This document shows, piece by piece, positions 54,709-64,000 of a stretch of 64,000 bases of DNA. Origin of the DNA: Saccopteryx bilineata (Eukaryota; Chordata; Mammalia; Chiroptera; Emballonuridae); contig NC_089491.1 in assembly GCF_036850765.1 (NCBI RefSeq), forward strand, positions 188,025,520-188,089,519. The letters are read 5' to 3'. The translations under genes were made by a program, and so were the position numbers. Under the pieces are notes generated by a model, which saw only the letters and a program-made list of their open reading frames with translations, made no database searches and was not told the DNA's origin. Each line of letters begins with the position of its first letter. Positions within the stretch are counted from its first letter, which is position 1.

Positions 54709-55311
54709 CAGTGATTTTCAACCTTTTTATTTACACTTGGGACCAGTGAAAATAAGAGAATTTTTGGGGGAACCGCTAAGGCAGAAATCACCCTGAGCAT
54801 AAGCAAATTTGACTAAGATTATTGGGTCTATAATCTTTTTTATTTTATTTTTTTTAATTCAGTGAGAGGAAAGGAGGCAGAGACAGACTACTGCATGTGC
54901 CCTGACCAAGATCCACCCAGCAAGTCCACTGGGGGCAATGCTCTGCCCATCTGGGTGTCGCTCCTTTGCTCAGCAACTGAGCTCTTCCTTGTGCCTGAGG
55001 CAGAGGCCATGGAGTCATCCTCAGCACTTGGGGCCAACTCACTCCAATGGGCGTGGGGAGACGGAGAGAAACAGAGAGAGAGAGAAGCGAGAGGGGAAAG
55101 GGTGGAGAAGCAGGTGGTCGCTCCTCCTGTATGCCCTGACCGGGAATTGAACCTAGGACATCCACATGCCAGGCTGACGCTCCACCACTGAGCCAACCAG
55201 CCAGGGCCTGGGTTTATAATTTTCATACAAACTCAGGGTAGTTAACTCTTTTGTGGACTGGCATGAAATTTCTAGTGGACCATCCTGTAGACTGCCAGTT
55301 GAAAACCACTG
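54709..55311. mobile_element. hAT-type MITE, family D, carrying a VES SINE
   Basis: The outer ends are CAGTGATTTTCAACC and the inverted AGTTGAAAACCACTG. The 8-bp flanks, AAGTAAAT and AATTAATG, agree at five of eight positions. With the SINE removed the element is about 230 bp. The old termini suggest an ancient Charlie-type MITE. Confidence 0.6.
54835..55207 (-). mobile_element. VES-type SINE, diverged
   Basis: Minus-strand copy, with its head at about 55190-55207 (AGCCAACCAGCCAGGGC on the plus strand) and T-rich tract at the left. The imperfect target duplication is GGGTCTATAAT / GGGTTTATAAT. Confidence 0.9.
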
Positions 55312-55470
55312 AATTAATGCCAAAACATAAATGACATAGGTTTTAACCCAACAGTTTCATAAATCACCCTGAGTATAAGCAAAAAAAATTTGGGCAAAGA
55401 TTACTACAGTGTGGTTTGCCTTAAGAGAAATATTGGGGAACTAGTTAAATCAATGATAATGAATCCAATA

Positions 55471-55574
55471 TACAGGGTGGGCAAAAGTAGGTTTACAGTT
55501 ATAATATAAATAATATAGGAATAAACTGTGTTTGCATACTCACAACTATAACCTACTTTTATCCCACCCCATAC
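55471..55574. mobile_element. Mariner-type MITE, about 104 bp
   Basis: Near-palindromic element with TA on both sides. The left end is CAGGGTGGGCAAAAGTAGGT and the right end is an inverted, related ACCTACTTTTATCCCACCCC. It is short and non-coding. Confidence 0.8.
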
Positions 55575-56607
55575 ATATAGGATAAATCCTATATACAACA
55601 GGATATAGGCAACCAGTAAAAAGAAATAAGGTAAATCTTTTTGTGCTATCATGGAATGATATCTATAATACATTACTGAACAAGAAAGGCAAGATGCAGA
55701 AATAGTAAGCTTCCATAGTTCTATTCATAATAGAAATGTATCTATATTTCTGTCTCTCTTCCCTCAGGAGATAATGTGCTTCAGTTACAGGACTCACTGC
55801 CCAGCAAACACTGTGCTATTGTTGGTTTGCATGTTTTATGAGTAAAAGCAATTTATAAATTACTGTCCTAATGAAGGAGAAGATAGGGTTTAAAAAGGTT
55901 CTGGTATCTGGTGGCCAGCAATGCGATGACTCTTCTATCTTACCTGTGATTCTATTTATGTTATGATGAGCCATGGGCCTGGCACTACCAGGGGGCTCAG
56001 AGACCAAAGGTTTTGATCCTCAAGCTGCCGCTGAATGCACTCCACCTTTAATAAATCAGGAGCAGAGTAGACTCAGCTTTGCTGTTTTGTAAGGTGGCAA
56101 AGTAATGCCTTTTTTCACACATAGCTCCAATCTCCAAATCCCAATGGCTATTATGTTATGAGAGAGGTGATGCTTATCTCATCTGATTAGCACACGGTTG
56201 TGAGCTGGGCCTGCAGAGGCTGCTAGGGGACAGGAGGGGGGGGGGCAGGGAAGAGCTCCAGCAGTGTAGTCCCTGAAGTAGGAAATGCCCTCTCGCCTCT
56301 GGGAAGTCTTCAGACACGTACCTCTTCAGGCATTTCTCAGAGATTAATGGAGACCAATTTAATATTAGATAACACCTGGGGTCTTACTTGCATTCTTTCT
56401 TTACTTCTATTTATGCTAAAACATTTGGTACTTTATCATGAGAGGCCAACAACACAGTAATAAATTCCTAGACCCCAAGATGCTGAGAAAATAATTTCTA
56501 AAGCAACAGGAATGTGATTTGCCAAGAAAATATATCACTTTTAATTCACAAGCATAAGTCTGAAAAGCAAAAGCAGAATTAAAGTCTAATTGTTTAGTAA
56601 TTGAGCA

Positions 56608-56653
<46 letters not shown>

Positions 56654-57159
56654 GCTATAATGTGTGCATATGATGTGAAAATACCTAGAATATTATTACA
56701 GCTGTACTCAGGACATCCTCAGACGTGTACAACATAAAGATTCCAATCCACCAACCAGTGAGTATAAAGCACAAGGATGCAGTGTGGTCCTTAGGACAAT
56801 GGCAGACAATAATTACTGTGGAGCCCGTTGTAAAACAGGCCTAATTTCAACCACAGATCAGAAGTGAGAGGAGGGAAATAACTTAGGAGTAAGATCAAGT
56901 TTCTTTAAATAGACAACCCAAATGTCTGGTGAATAAGTGTAATTTTTTTTATTGGTTTACCAATGTGGTAGCAGATCTGGTGGTCCATAGCACCAAACTT
57001 ATACCGAGAGAAGTATCTGGCCCTATAGCTCATGATAAAAGCCTAAGAAATGATATTATTTTGCCTTTTTATGTCCCAAAGTGTGCTTTAGATACAACAA
57101 TCATAAAAGGGATCATCTAGATATGATGACATGACACTGTACATAACTAAGTGGTGTTA
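55575..57159. other. Intron, one microsatellite only
   Basis: Apart from the (TG)n at 56612-56650 and a G-run near 56237-56245, no feature was recognised. Confidence 0.45.
56612..56650. repeat. (TG)n microsatellite
   Basis: TG run of about 39 bp. Confidence 0.93.
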
Positions 57160-57236
57160 TACCACTCACAAAAATTAGGAGATATTTTATAGCTTCATAT
57201 TCAGTTTGAAATATCCTCTAATTTTTGTGAGCAGTA
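57160..57236. mobile_element. Tiny palindromic mariner-type MITE, about 77 bp
   Basis: The left arm (CTCACAAAAATTAGGAGATA) pairs almost perfectly with the right arm (TATCCTCTAATTTTTGTGAG), with TA at both borders. It is two inverted repeats with almost no interior and would fold into a long hairpin if transcribed. Confidence 0.8.
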
Positions 57237-57254
57237 TATTATAATGGTCACTGT

Positions 57255-57600
57255 TCAGAGCTGAATGTTGCCCTCCCCCCGGACTTCCTATGCTGAAGTG
57301 CTAACCCCCAAGACCTCAAAACATGACAGCCTTTGGAGAGGATTTTTACAGCGGTAATTAAGATAAATGAGGTCATCAGGGTGGATCCTAACTCAATAGG
57401 ACTGGCATCTTAATAAGAAATTAGGACACAGACAGCTACAGACAGAAGAGGACATGAGGACACAGGGAGAAGGTGGCCAGCTATAAGCCAAGGAGACACC
57501 AACCCAGCCGACAGTTTCCAGCCTCTGGGATTGTGAGAAAAATAATTTGTGTTGTTTAAGCCCCCGGGGTGTGTGGTCTAGTACTTGTTACACACTGATA
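57255..57600 (+). mobile_element. MLT1-type MaLR LTR
   Basis: Shows MLT1 landmarks in order: GAATGTTG, CTAACCCCCAAGACC, AATGAGGTCATCAGGGTGGA, ACTGGCATCTTAATAAGAAA, GAGGACACAGGGAGAAGGTG, CTATAAGCCAAGGAGA, TTTCCAGCCTCTGGGATTGT and TGTGTTGTTTAAGCCC. This is an ancient element shared across placental mammals. Confidence 0.85.
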
Positions 57601-58349
57601 GCACGGGCTCTCACCATTGAGTAAAAGATTGAGTAAGTTATCTCTTTGGGAGATGGAAGTAAATAAAAGAAGAAAACTTTCAAGAAAAAAATTTAACTTA
57701 AACATTACCCATTATCTCATTGAACAAAGAAGAACAGAATTTCCAGTTGCATAATCCCTTCTTAGCCGTTGAAGTCATGAGAATTCTTTCTATTCTGCTA
57801 GGAATTTCCCAGGTCTTTCTAGCCAATATTTTGATGGTTACCTTACACTCTCGCGTTGATGTACTATAATTTATATACCCTTTTACTAGACATATGAGTT
57901 TGTATTACTCATATACTGTTTTGTTTTTTTCATTATGCTAAATTCCAAAGGGTTAAAGATTATTAGTATTTTTTTATTTTTTTTCCTGTTTTTTTCTTTT
58001 TTGATGACAGCAATCCTATAACAAATTCGTGCCCATCTGGGGGAGCTATGATGCCTGAAAAAATGCCCTCTAGTGGCAACACCTTTGTCCAAACTTGTCA
58101 GATCTCAGTGACACACAGGAGGGGACCAGCCAGTCTCCTGAAACACCTCCTGGGACCCAGGCGACGCTACCCTCTATGCCCACCTCTTTCTTCTTTGTTC
58201 CTTTATACTCTTTTTTTGGCTGAAAATGTCAAGAAGCAGGGCCTGGAAATGGACTATGCAAGGGCCACGGAGCAAGAGCAGAAGCAGGAGTGAAAGCCAT
58301 CTCCGCAGGGCCACGCAGCGCCTCCCGGCCCTGTGCCCAGACGGAGCCT
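57601..58349. other. Intron, no feature seen
   Basis: AT-rich at 57650-58020. No gene or named repeat. Confidence 0.45.
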
Positions 58350-58560
58350 GCACTGTAAAAACAACAGCTTGCATTTAGAGTGCTCCTGGGTTCCAAGCAC
58401 CTGGAACACCTTCTGCACCCAGACAGATGTTCTACCCCTGTCACCCATCCTCCCAGGTGCCTAGTGGTAGCCTAATCTCCATTTGCCAGGAGCCAGTGCA
58501 GGCTGAGAAAGGTAACTAATGGATCCAAAGCCCCCAAGCATGGCTACAGAGCTGGGCCCA
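58350..58560 (+). repeat. MIR SINE (ancient)
   Basis: Order of MIR-like parts: GCATTTAGAGTGCTCCTGGG, CCAAGCACCTGGAACACCTT, AATCTCCATTTGCCAGGAGC, GGCTGAGAAAGGTAACTAAT, GAGCTGGGCCCAGGCACAGG. Confidence 0.65.
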
Positions 58561-60464
58561 GGCACAGGCTTCTGTCCGCCTCCCTCCCCTCGGAGGTGGG
58601 GGCTGCCACGGTGCACCAGGCTCTCTTACCTCAGTGCTATGGCAGTCTGTCGGTGTCTCACCCTGCAGGCACTCACTGCTTAGAATCAGATCTCTTTACC
58701 TCTGCCTCCCTCAGCAGTGGGCAGGGACAGCCTCATGATCATTTTTGTATTTGCGGTCAGATAGGCAAGCTGACAGTCAATAGAAGGTAATTGCATGTAC
58801 CGAGCACCCTTTATGTGCCCAATCCTGGGCACGGTGGTGGACAACACACTGTCATAGAGGACAAATGAGCAAAAAATGTAGGCAAGATTGTAGATAGAAA
58901 AAACTTGTGCTAACTGCAGTGAAGAAAGTCAAATAAGGGCAAAGATGGGGAAAGCCTGGGCAAAGGGGAGGTCGCTCTAGCTACGGTAGGCAGGAAGGCC
59001 CCTTCAAGATGACACTGTCCAAGGAGAAGTGGCTGGCAGCAAAAAGCACGTGCAGAGATGAAGGGAGTGAGCTTGGATGAAAGGAACTGTTGGTGTAAGG
59101 TTCTGAGGTGGGAACGGTTTCAGCATACTCAGGGCACAGAGGCAATGCCTTACATGTGTCCATGGTGGGCAGAGAGGTGGGAGATGGTGTGCAAGAGACA
59201 GGCAGGGTCAGGTCACGCAGGGCCTGTGGTCTCTGGAAGAGCTGGAGTTATACCCGGGTGACAGTGTAGAGAGAGCCCCTGAACAGTTTCCAACAGGGCC
59301 GATAAGAGCGAACTGGGCTCTTACAGGTTCCCTCTGCTGGGGTGCAGAGAAGAGACTGCAGGCAGCAAGGGGTATGAGCGGAGGCTGTTTCCCAAGTCCA
59401 GGCTGGTTTAATGGCAACAGGGACTAACGCTGCTGTTCAGTGAGGAATGGGTTCACTGTGAGATCTGGAGGCAAAGCCACCGTGATTCACTCCTGGATTG
59501 GATGAGGTGGGGGTAAGACCGGAACCAAGGATGCCTCAGGTCTGAGCAACTGGGGACAGTGGAGCCATTCAGGATGATGGGGCATCGGAGGATGAGTCCC
59601 ACTAGGGAGAGAAAATCATACACTAGATAGTGAACAAATCTCTACTGAGCCAGTAGAGGAATTCACGCAGATGTTACTGTGGAATTCTCCTCTGGCCCGT
59701 GGTACCCAGGGGAGGGTCAGTTCTGGATGGTGTCAATTAGTATGAAAAATAGGAAATTCAGGACTGCCTTATTTTGACACTTGAATGATTCATGACAAGA
59801 TTCCGTTTCACATGGTTCATATGCTGTGGCCTATTTTATAAAAGTTTTGAAGTCTTAAAAGCAGTCTTTGGGACAGACTAGTCATTAAATGGCACACAGT
59901 GAAGTAGGGGCAGACTGGCCGATGTATTTGGCTGCCTGCGGGTGTGCAAAGGCTTGTGCAGGGACGTGAGATTGTGCAGGGATAGATAAAGAGCCTTTTT
60001 TAGTGGCTAGGATCTTTGAATGCTACATCACGAAACAGAAAGACTCCTTATCACGGTGAGGTTTTAAAGTACACTAACATTTTACTTACCTGTGGGTCAA
60101 ACTTCAGAAACAGAGCTCCCAAACTGGATGACTACATAGATCAGGCCTCAAGGTCCCCAAATACATCTTAATGTGAGGCACTGAAGGCCCAACCCGACAA
60201 CCAAATGTTTCATGTTAAGAGTGATATTAAATAACTCGCTGTACACTGAAACCTGAATGTTAGTGTTTCTAGATAATGGAGGTTAGAACGGGTAAAAGAG
60301 GAGGAAGGGTAGTGGTCAGGGGACACCTGGAAAGGAGGGGAGACAAAGGCGGAACCAGTAAGCCAGGGAGGTAGTTGCAGCACGGATCCCCGGGCCTAGC
60401 CTCTGTCCCAGGCTTGTTGGCACACTGTGGGTGTACTCTCACCTGTGAAAGGGGGAGGTCACAT
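58561..60464. other. Intron, no feature seen
   Basis: About 1.9 kb. The part at 58800-59420 resembles a retained unique sequence with short open frames on both strands and no domain. Old repeats may be present. Confidence 0.4.
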
Positions 60465-60830
60465 GCTGCTACGGGCTGAAAGGTGCTCCCCCTAAATTGG
60501 CACTTTGCATCCCTAATCTCTAGCACCTCAGAATGTCACTATATTTTGAGACGAGTTCTTTGAAGAGGTGATTAAGTTAAAATGTGGCCCTTAAGGTGGG
60601 ACTCTAATCCAGTATGACTGTGTCCTTAGAAGACAAAGAAGAAAAACCAGGGATGTGCTCAGAGGCTGTGTGAGGACACAGGAAGAAGACAGGCATCTGC
60701 AAGCCAAGGAGAGGCCCTGGCAGGAACCAGCCCGCCAGCACCCTGGTCTGGACTCCAATCTCCAGATCTGTGAGAACAAGTCTCTGTTGTTTCAGCCCCA
60801 GTCGTTGGTGTGTGCAGCCCGAGCCGACTT
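60465..60830 (+). mobile_element. MLT1-type MaLR LTR
   Basis: Same family landmarks as 57255-57600: AGCACCTCAGAATGTCACTA, GAGGTGATTAAGTTAAAATG, CTAATCCAGTATGACTGTGT, TGTGAGGACACAGGAAGAAG, CATCTGCAAGCCAAGGAGAG and CTGTTGTTTCAGCCCCAGTC. Confidence 0.85.
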
Positions 60831-61122
60831 ACACAGGCACTCGGAGGGCACGCTGCCTCCCTGTGCTACATTCAAGAATTCTACAGACACTGTAATGGTG
60901 ACCCATTTCATCAGGGAGAGTTTCCATTATGTCCACAGTCTTCTTTTTAAGAAGACAGGGAAGGGCATCACATTTTTTATTTTGACTTTTTCCTAAAATG
61001 GACCCCTAAAGCCGTAAGCTTCACCTACAGAGAAAATGAGCTTTTTGTAAAACCACTCACTCCCCAGTGATATGAGACATGAATAGTAATATTGACGCTC
61101 AGCATATGTCTGTGCTTAGTTT

Positions 61123-61502
61123 ATTTTAAAATTTTTTTAAAATTTTTATTTAGTGAGAGGAGGGGAGGCAGAGACAGACTCCCACATGTGACCCGACCAG
61201 GATCCACCTGGCAAGCCCACTAGGGGTAATGCTCTGCCGATCTGGGGTATTGCTCTGTTGTTCAGCAACCAAGCTCTTCTTAGCACCTAAAGTGGAGGCC
61301 TTGGAGCCATCCTCAGCACCTGGGGCCAACTCATTCCAATTGAGCCATGGCTGCGGGAGGGGAAGAGAGAGAGAGAAAAAAAGAAGTGAGGGGGAAGGGG
61401 TGGAGAAGCAGATGGGCAGTTCTGTGTGCCTTGACCAGGAATCTAACCCAGGACATCCACACACCAGGCTGATGCTCTACCACTGAGTAAACCAGCCAGG
61501 GC
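61123..61502 (-). mobile_element. VES-type SINE, diverged
   Basis: Minus-strand copy with the head at about 61485-61502 and the T-rich tail at left. Flanking TAGTTTA sequences form an imperfect duplication (GCTTAGTTTA / GTTTAGTTTA). Confidence 0.9.
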
Positions 61503-61539
61503 TTGTGTTTAGTTTAGAATATTCTTCAACACACAATAT

Positions 61540-61700
61540 TACCTTGCTTAACCTTCCCCCCAAATTTCAAAGCTTGGCAAAGCAGCTATCTTTGCACTGA
61601 TTTTCTAGATTAGGCAACAGAGGATCAGAGGGGATAAGCACAAGGTGACACAGCTGGAAGGGGAGAGCCAGGACCCCATCCAGGTGTTCTCAAACTAAGA
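61540..61700 (+). repeat. MIR SINE (ancient, partial)
   Basis: Recognised by TTTTCTAGATTAGGCAACAG, GGATCAGAGGGGATAAGCAC, AAGGTGACACAGCTGG and GAGAGCCAGGACCCC in consensus order. Confidence 0.7.
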
Positions 61701-62164
61701 GAGCTCTTTTGAATAATGACTCTATCTGCCTCATGTTTTGGAAGAAGCAAAAGATAAAAATATAAGGAAAAACACACAAAAATTCTAATTAGTCTAAGGT
61801 TCCATTTTCATAATAAATACTTTGTGCCATTTTTATGTGTTCTTTAAGACTATGTATCAGTATTTTAACAAATGGGTAACACAACTGATCTCATGTGTGA
61901 ATATAATTGTAGTGCTTCTAAGAGTAACTCCCTTCTTGGTCTGAGAGGAGAAAAATACCTGGATGATTTATAAGGACAAAGAAGGAAAAAGGAAATGGAT
62001 TTAAGAGGCTGGTTGTAATTGTGTTAGAAAGAATAAAAATGGTGTCTACATGGGAACTGGTAAGTATTGCCCATAAATAGGAAATGGCTTTATAGGAAGA
62101 TGGTTTCACATGAGCTTGTCTCTTTTTTTCTTGCACATTAATTTGGGCTTAAAAGCACCCCCAG
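61701..62164. other. Intron, no feature seen
   Basis: AT-rich sequence, no named repeat. Confidence 0.45.
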
Positions 62165-62512
62165 AGCATCGGCCTGGCGTGTGGAAGTCCCGGGTTCGAT
62201 CCCCAACCAGGGCACACAGGAGAGGCGCCCATCTGCTTCTCCACCCCCCCCTCTCCTTCCTCTCTGTCCCTCTCTTCCCCTCCCGCAGCCGATGCTCCAT
62301 TGGAGCAAAAGATGGCCCGGGCGCTGGGGATGGCTCTGTGGCCTCTGCCCCAGGCGCTAGAGTGGCTCTGGTCGCGACAGAGTGATGCCCCAGATGGGCA
62401 GAGCATCGCCCCCTGGTGGGTGTGCCGGGTGGATCCCGGTCGGGTGCATGCGGGAGTCTGTCTGACTGCCTCCCCGTTTCCAGCTTCAGAAAAATACCAA
62501 AAAAAAAAAAAG
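62165..62512 (+). mobile_element. VES-type SINE, 5'-truncated
   Basis: Lacks about the first 30 bp of the head, starting at AGCATCGGCCTGGCGTGTGG; the B box GGTTCGATCCCC is intact. The A tail ends near 62511. Flanks GCACCCCCAG / GCAACCCCAG suggest a normal insertion of a truncated copy. Without the A box it should not be a good Pol III template. Confidence 0.9.
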
Positions 62513-63465
62513 GCAACCCCAGGGCACCGGCTCATTCACCATGCTGCCCTGGGGGCACCCTGAGGGCCAAGTACTGGCTCCATGTGGGTGCACTGAGCAT
62601 TCACTGCCCTGAAGTTTTTTTCTCCTATGAAAAGTGACATAAAAAAAAGTGAACCTATTTGTGACATAAATTGTATTTGATAACATTATTAACACGTTGA
62701 ACATTCCGTTTTGAAGGAGCTTTTAATAAGTTTCTCTAATATGTTTAGACAGAAACAGAAGTGCAGATTCTAGACTCCTCTTCACTGTACGTCTACACAG
62801 TTCTAAAAACTGAACTCCCATGACCTCTCACTTAACAAGCTTCACAGCTCAGGGTCTCATTACACAGTGCATTGCTTATTTGAGGGTCGTAGGCTTCAAT
62901 GTTGTCATTCCTTCTTGCCAGATGACAAAGACATGGCCCAAGTATTCTGTGCTCCCCACAGATGGACATCTTTCCAGGCCTATGATTATTTTTGTACAAA
63001 GGCTTGCTGCTTTTAGTTTTACACAAGAATTAAGGATTAATGTTTTCGATCTTTAAAACCTCACTTTAAAAAAAAATGTGTGTTATTTCCCCATGAACAC
63101 ATCCCAGCTTCTCTCCATAACTTCCAAGTACATCAGAATGATTCCAAGGAATGAAATGGACCACCTTGAATGGTTTCTACCCATTAACTTTTAGGCACAG
63201 ACTCTGAAGAGCAAAGTTCCTAAGCATTCTACAATAGCCGCAATGTGTTTATGATTACCAGAGATATTTGTCTGCTACCCTGACTGGAACTCCGGCGGCC
63301 CTCCTCTACGGAACCCCATCCCTTAGCACACGGCCAGGATGATTCCCATAACGACACGCTGACCGGGACAAAGCCAGTCCATCACTTTCGGTCCTCGTGG
63401 ATAAAGGCCTATGGGACAGCAGCTTGGGGAAGCACACCCCTTTCAGAGTACCTGGGGCTTCCCAC
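62513..63465. other. Intron, no feature seen
   Basis: No repeat or gene recognised up to the candidate exon. Confidence 0.4.
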
Positions 63466-63553
63466 CTGCGGAGGCTGGGCTGTACTGGCTGATGGGTTTC
63501 GGTTGCCACTGCAGGGCCGAGCCCACTGGTAACAGTTTCCTCCTGGGCTGTGT
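63466..63553 (-). other. Possible upstream exon (unassigned)
   Basis: A minus-strand 88-bp segment lies between a pyrimidine-rich acceptor (TGTTCTATTCTAG) and a strong donor (CGCAG/GTGGGA). All three frames are open. One reads TAQEETVTSGLGPAVATETH then QPVQPSLR, which looks protein-like. Another frame (ending YSPASA plus one base) is the only one phase-compatible with a direct join to the MTUS2 exon at 25101. I cannot recognise the peptide, so assignment to MTUS2 is only an idea. Confidence 0.25.
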
Positions 63554-63829
63554 CTAGAATAGAACAGCCACCTAATCAATTCCATGGAGCCATTCCATCT
63601 AGGGTGGCAGGTTCTTTGTGGAGCCCCAGCTTCCTGCCAACAAGCAAACTGCTTTCATATATGCAGTCACTAAAACCACGTGAATGCTCAGAGACATGAC
63701 CTTCAACTGAAAAACGACAACGTTACCTCACAGGGTGCAGCCAGGATTGAACACATTCCGGCCTCTGGGTTTTGAGGCTGACCCACACTGGCTGCTGTGC
63801 GTAGGCCCCCCAACTGCGGACCACAGGTC

Positions 63830-63965
63830 ATAGCCCCAGCCTGCAAGCTTGTTAGAAATGCAGTCTCAGACCCACCCTGGACTCCCTGAATCAGAATCTG
63901 CATATTAACAAGACCCCCATAGGGGAAGATTTGTATAAGCAGCACTGTTCTGAGGGACGTGAGGT
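63830..63965 (-). repeat. MER5A-like fragment
   Basis: The reverse-complement landmarks CTTGTTAGAAATGCAGTCTC, CCTGAATCAGAATCTGCATA and TTAACAAGACCCCC are present, as expected for an inverted MER5-type element. Confidence 0.65.
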
Positions 63966-64000
63966 GCACTGATGGTGCATGGAGGTGACATTCCATCCCG

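Overview
The window looks like nuclear DNA of a yangochiropteran bat, most likely a vespertilionid. The evidence is nine copies of the tRNA-derived bat SINE usually called VES, recent hAT and mariner DNA transposons, and a Helitron helicase relic (Helitrons are unusual in mammals but known from vesper bats). The species call is an inference. Nothing here is bacterial, and there is no CRISPR array, operon or phage.

The only host gene I recognise is MTUS2 (TIP150/CAZIP), on the minus strand. Seven consecutive 3'-terminal coding exons lie between 25101 and 1568. All have AG/GT boundaries and compatible phases, and together they encode 307 complete residues of C-terminal coiled coil ending at a TGA. 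Everything above 25.1 kb appears to be MTUS2 intron or upstream sequence packed with repeats. One possible upstream exon (63466-63553) is flagged with low confidence. Below 1.5 kb is the 3'UTR and flank; from known mammalian gene order the next gene should be SLC7A1, tail to tail, but I see no SLC7A1 coding sequence.

Layout: 1-25 kb, MTUS2 exons with intronic mariner, hAT, MIR, MER5 and VES copies, plus a near-complete hAT element with a decayed transposase (18.6-21.5 kb). 26.5-40.5 kb, a class I endogenous retrovirus with two LTRs and a 5-bp target duplication, invaded by a VES SINE and by a 7.8-kb LINE-1 that landed in its gag region. 40.5-43.4 kb, a SINE, three further LTRs in mixed orientation and a hAT MITE. 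43.7-49.8 kb, a second, minus-strand 6.2-kb LINE-1 carrying its own SINE. 50.6-53.2 kb, the Helitron relic with two SINEs in it. 53.2-64 kb, intronic sequence with SINEs, MITEs, MLT1-type LTRs and MIRs.

The more notable points are the tandem about 242-bp monomers and the palindromic CRE in the 5'UTR of the plus-strand LINE-1, an Asp-to-Glu change in its endonuclease, the non-canonical domain order inside the retrovirus, and a hAT family represented by both a transposase-bearing copy and two short deletion derivatives. I found no convincing new biological system; the window is best read as a gene tail embedded in layered transposon insertions.
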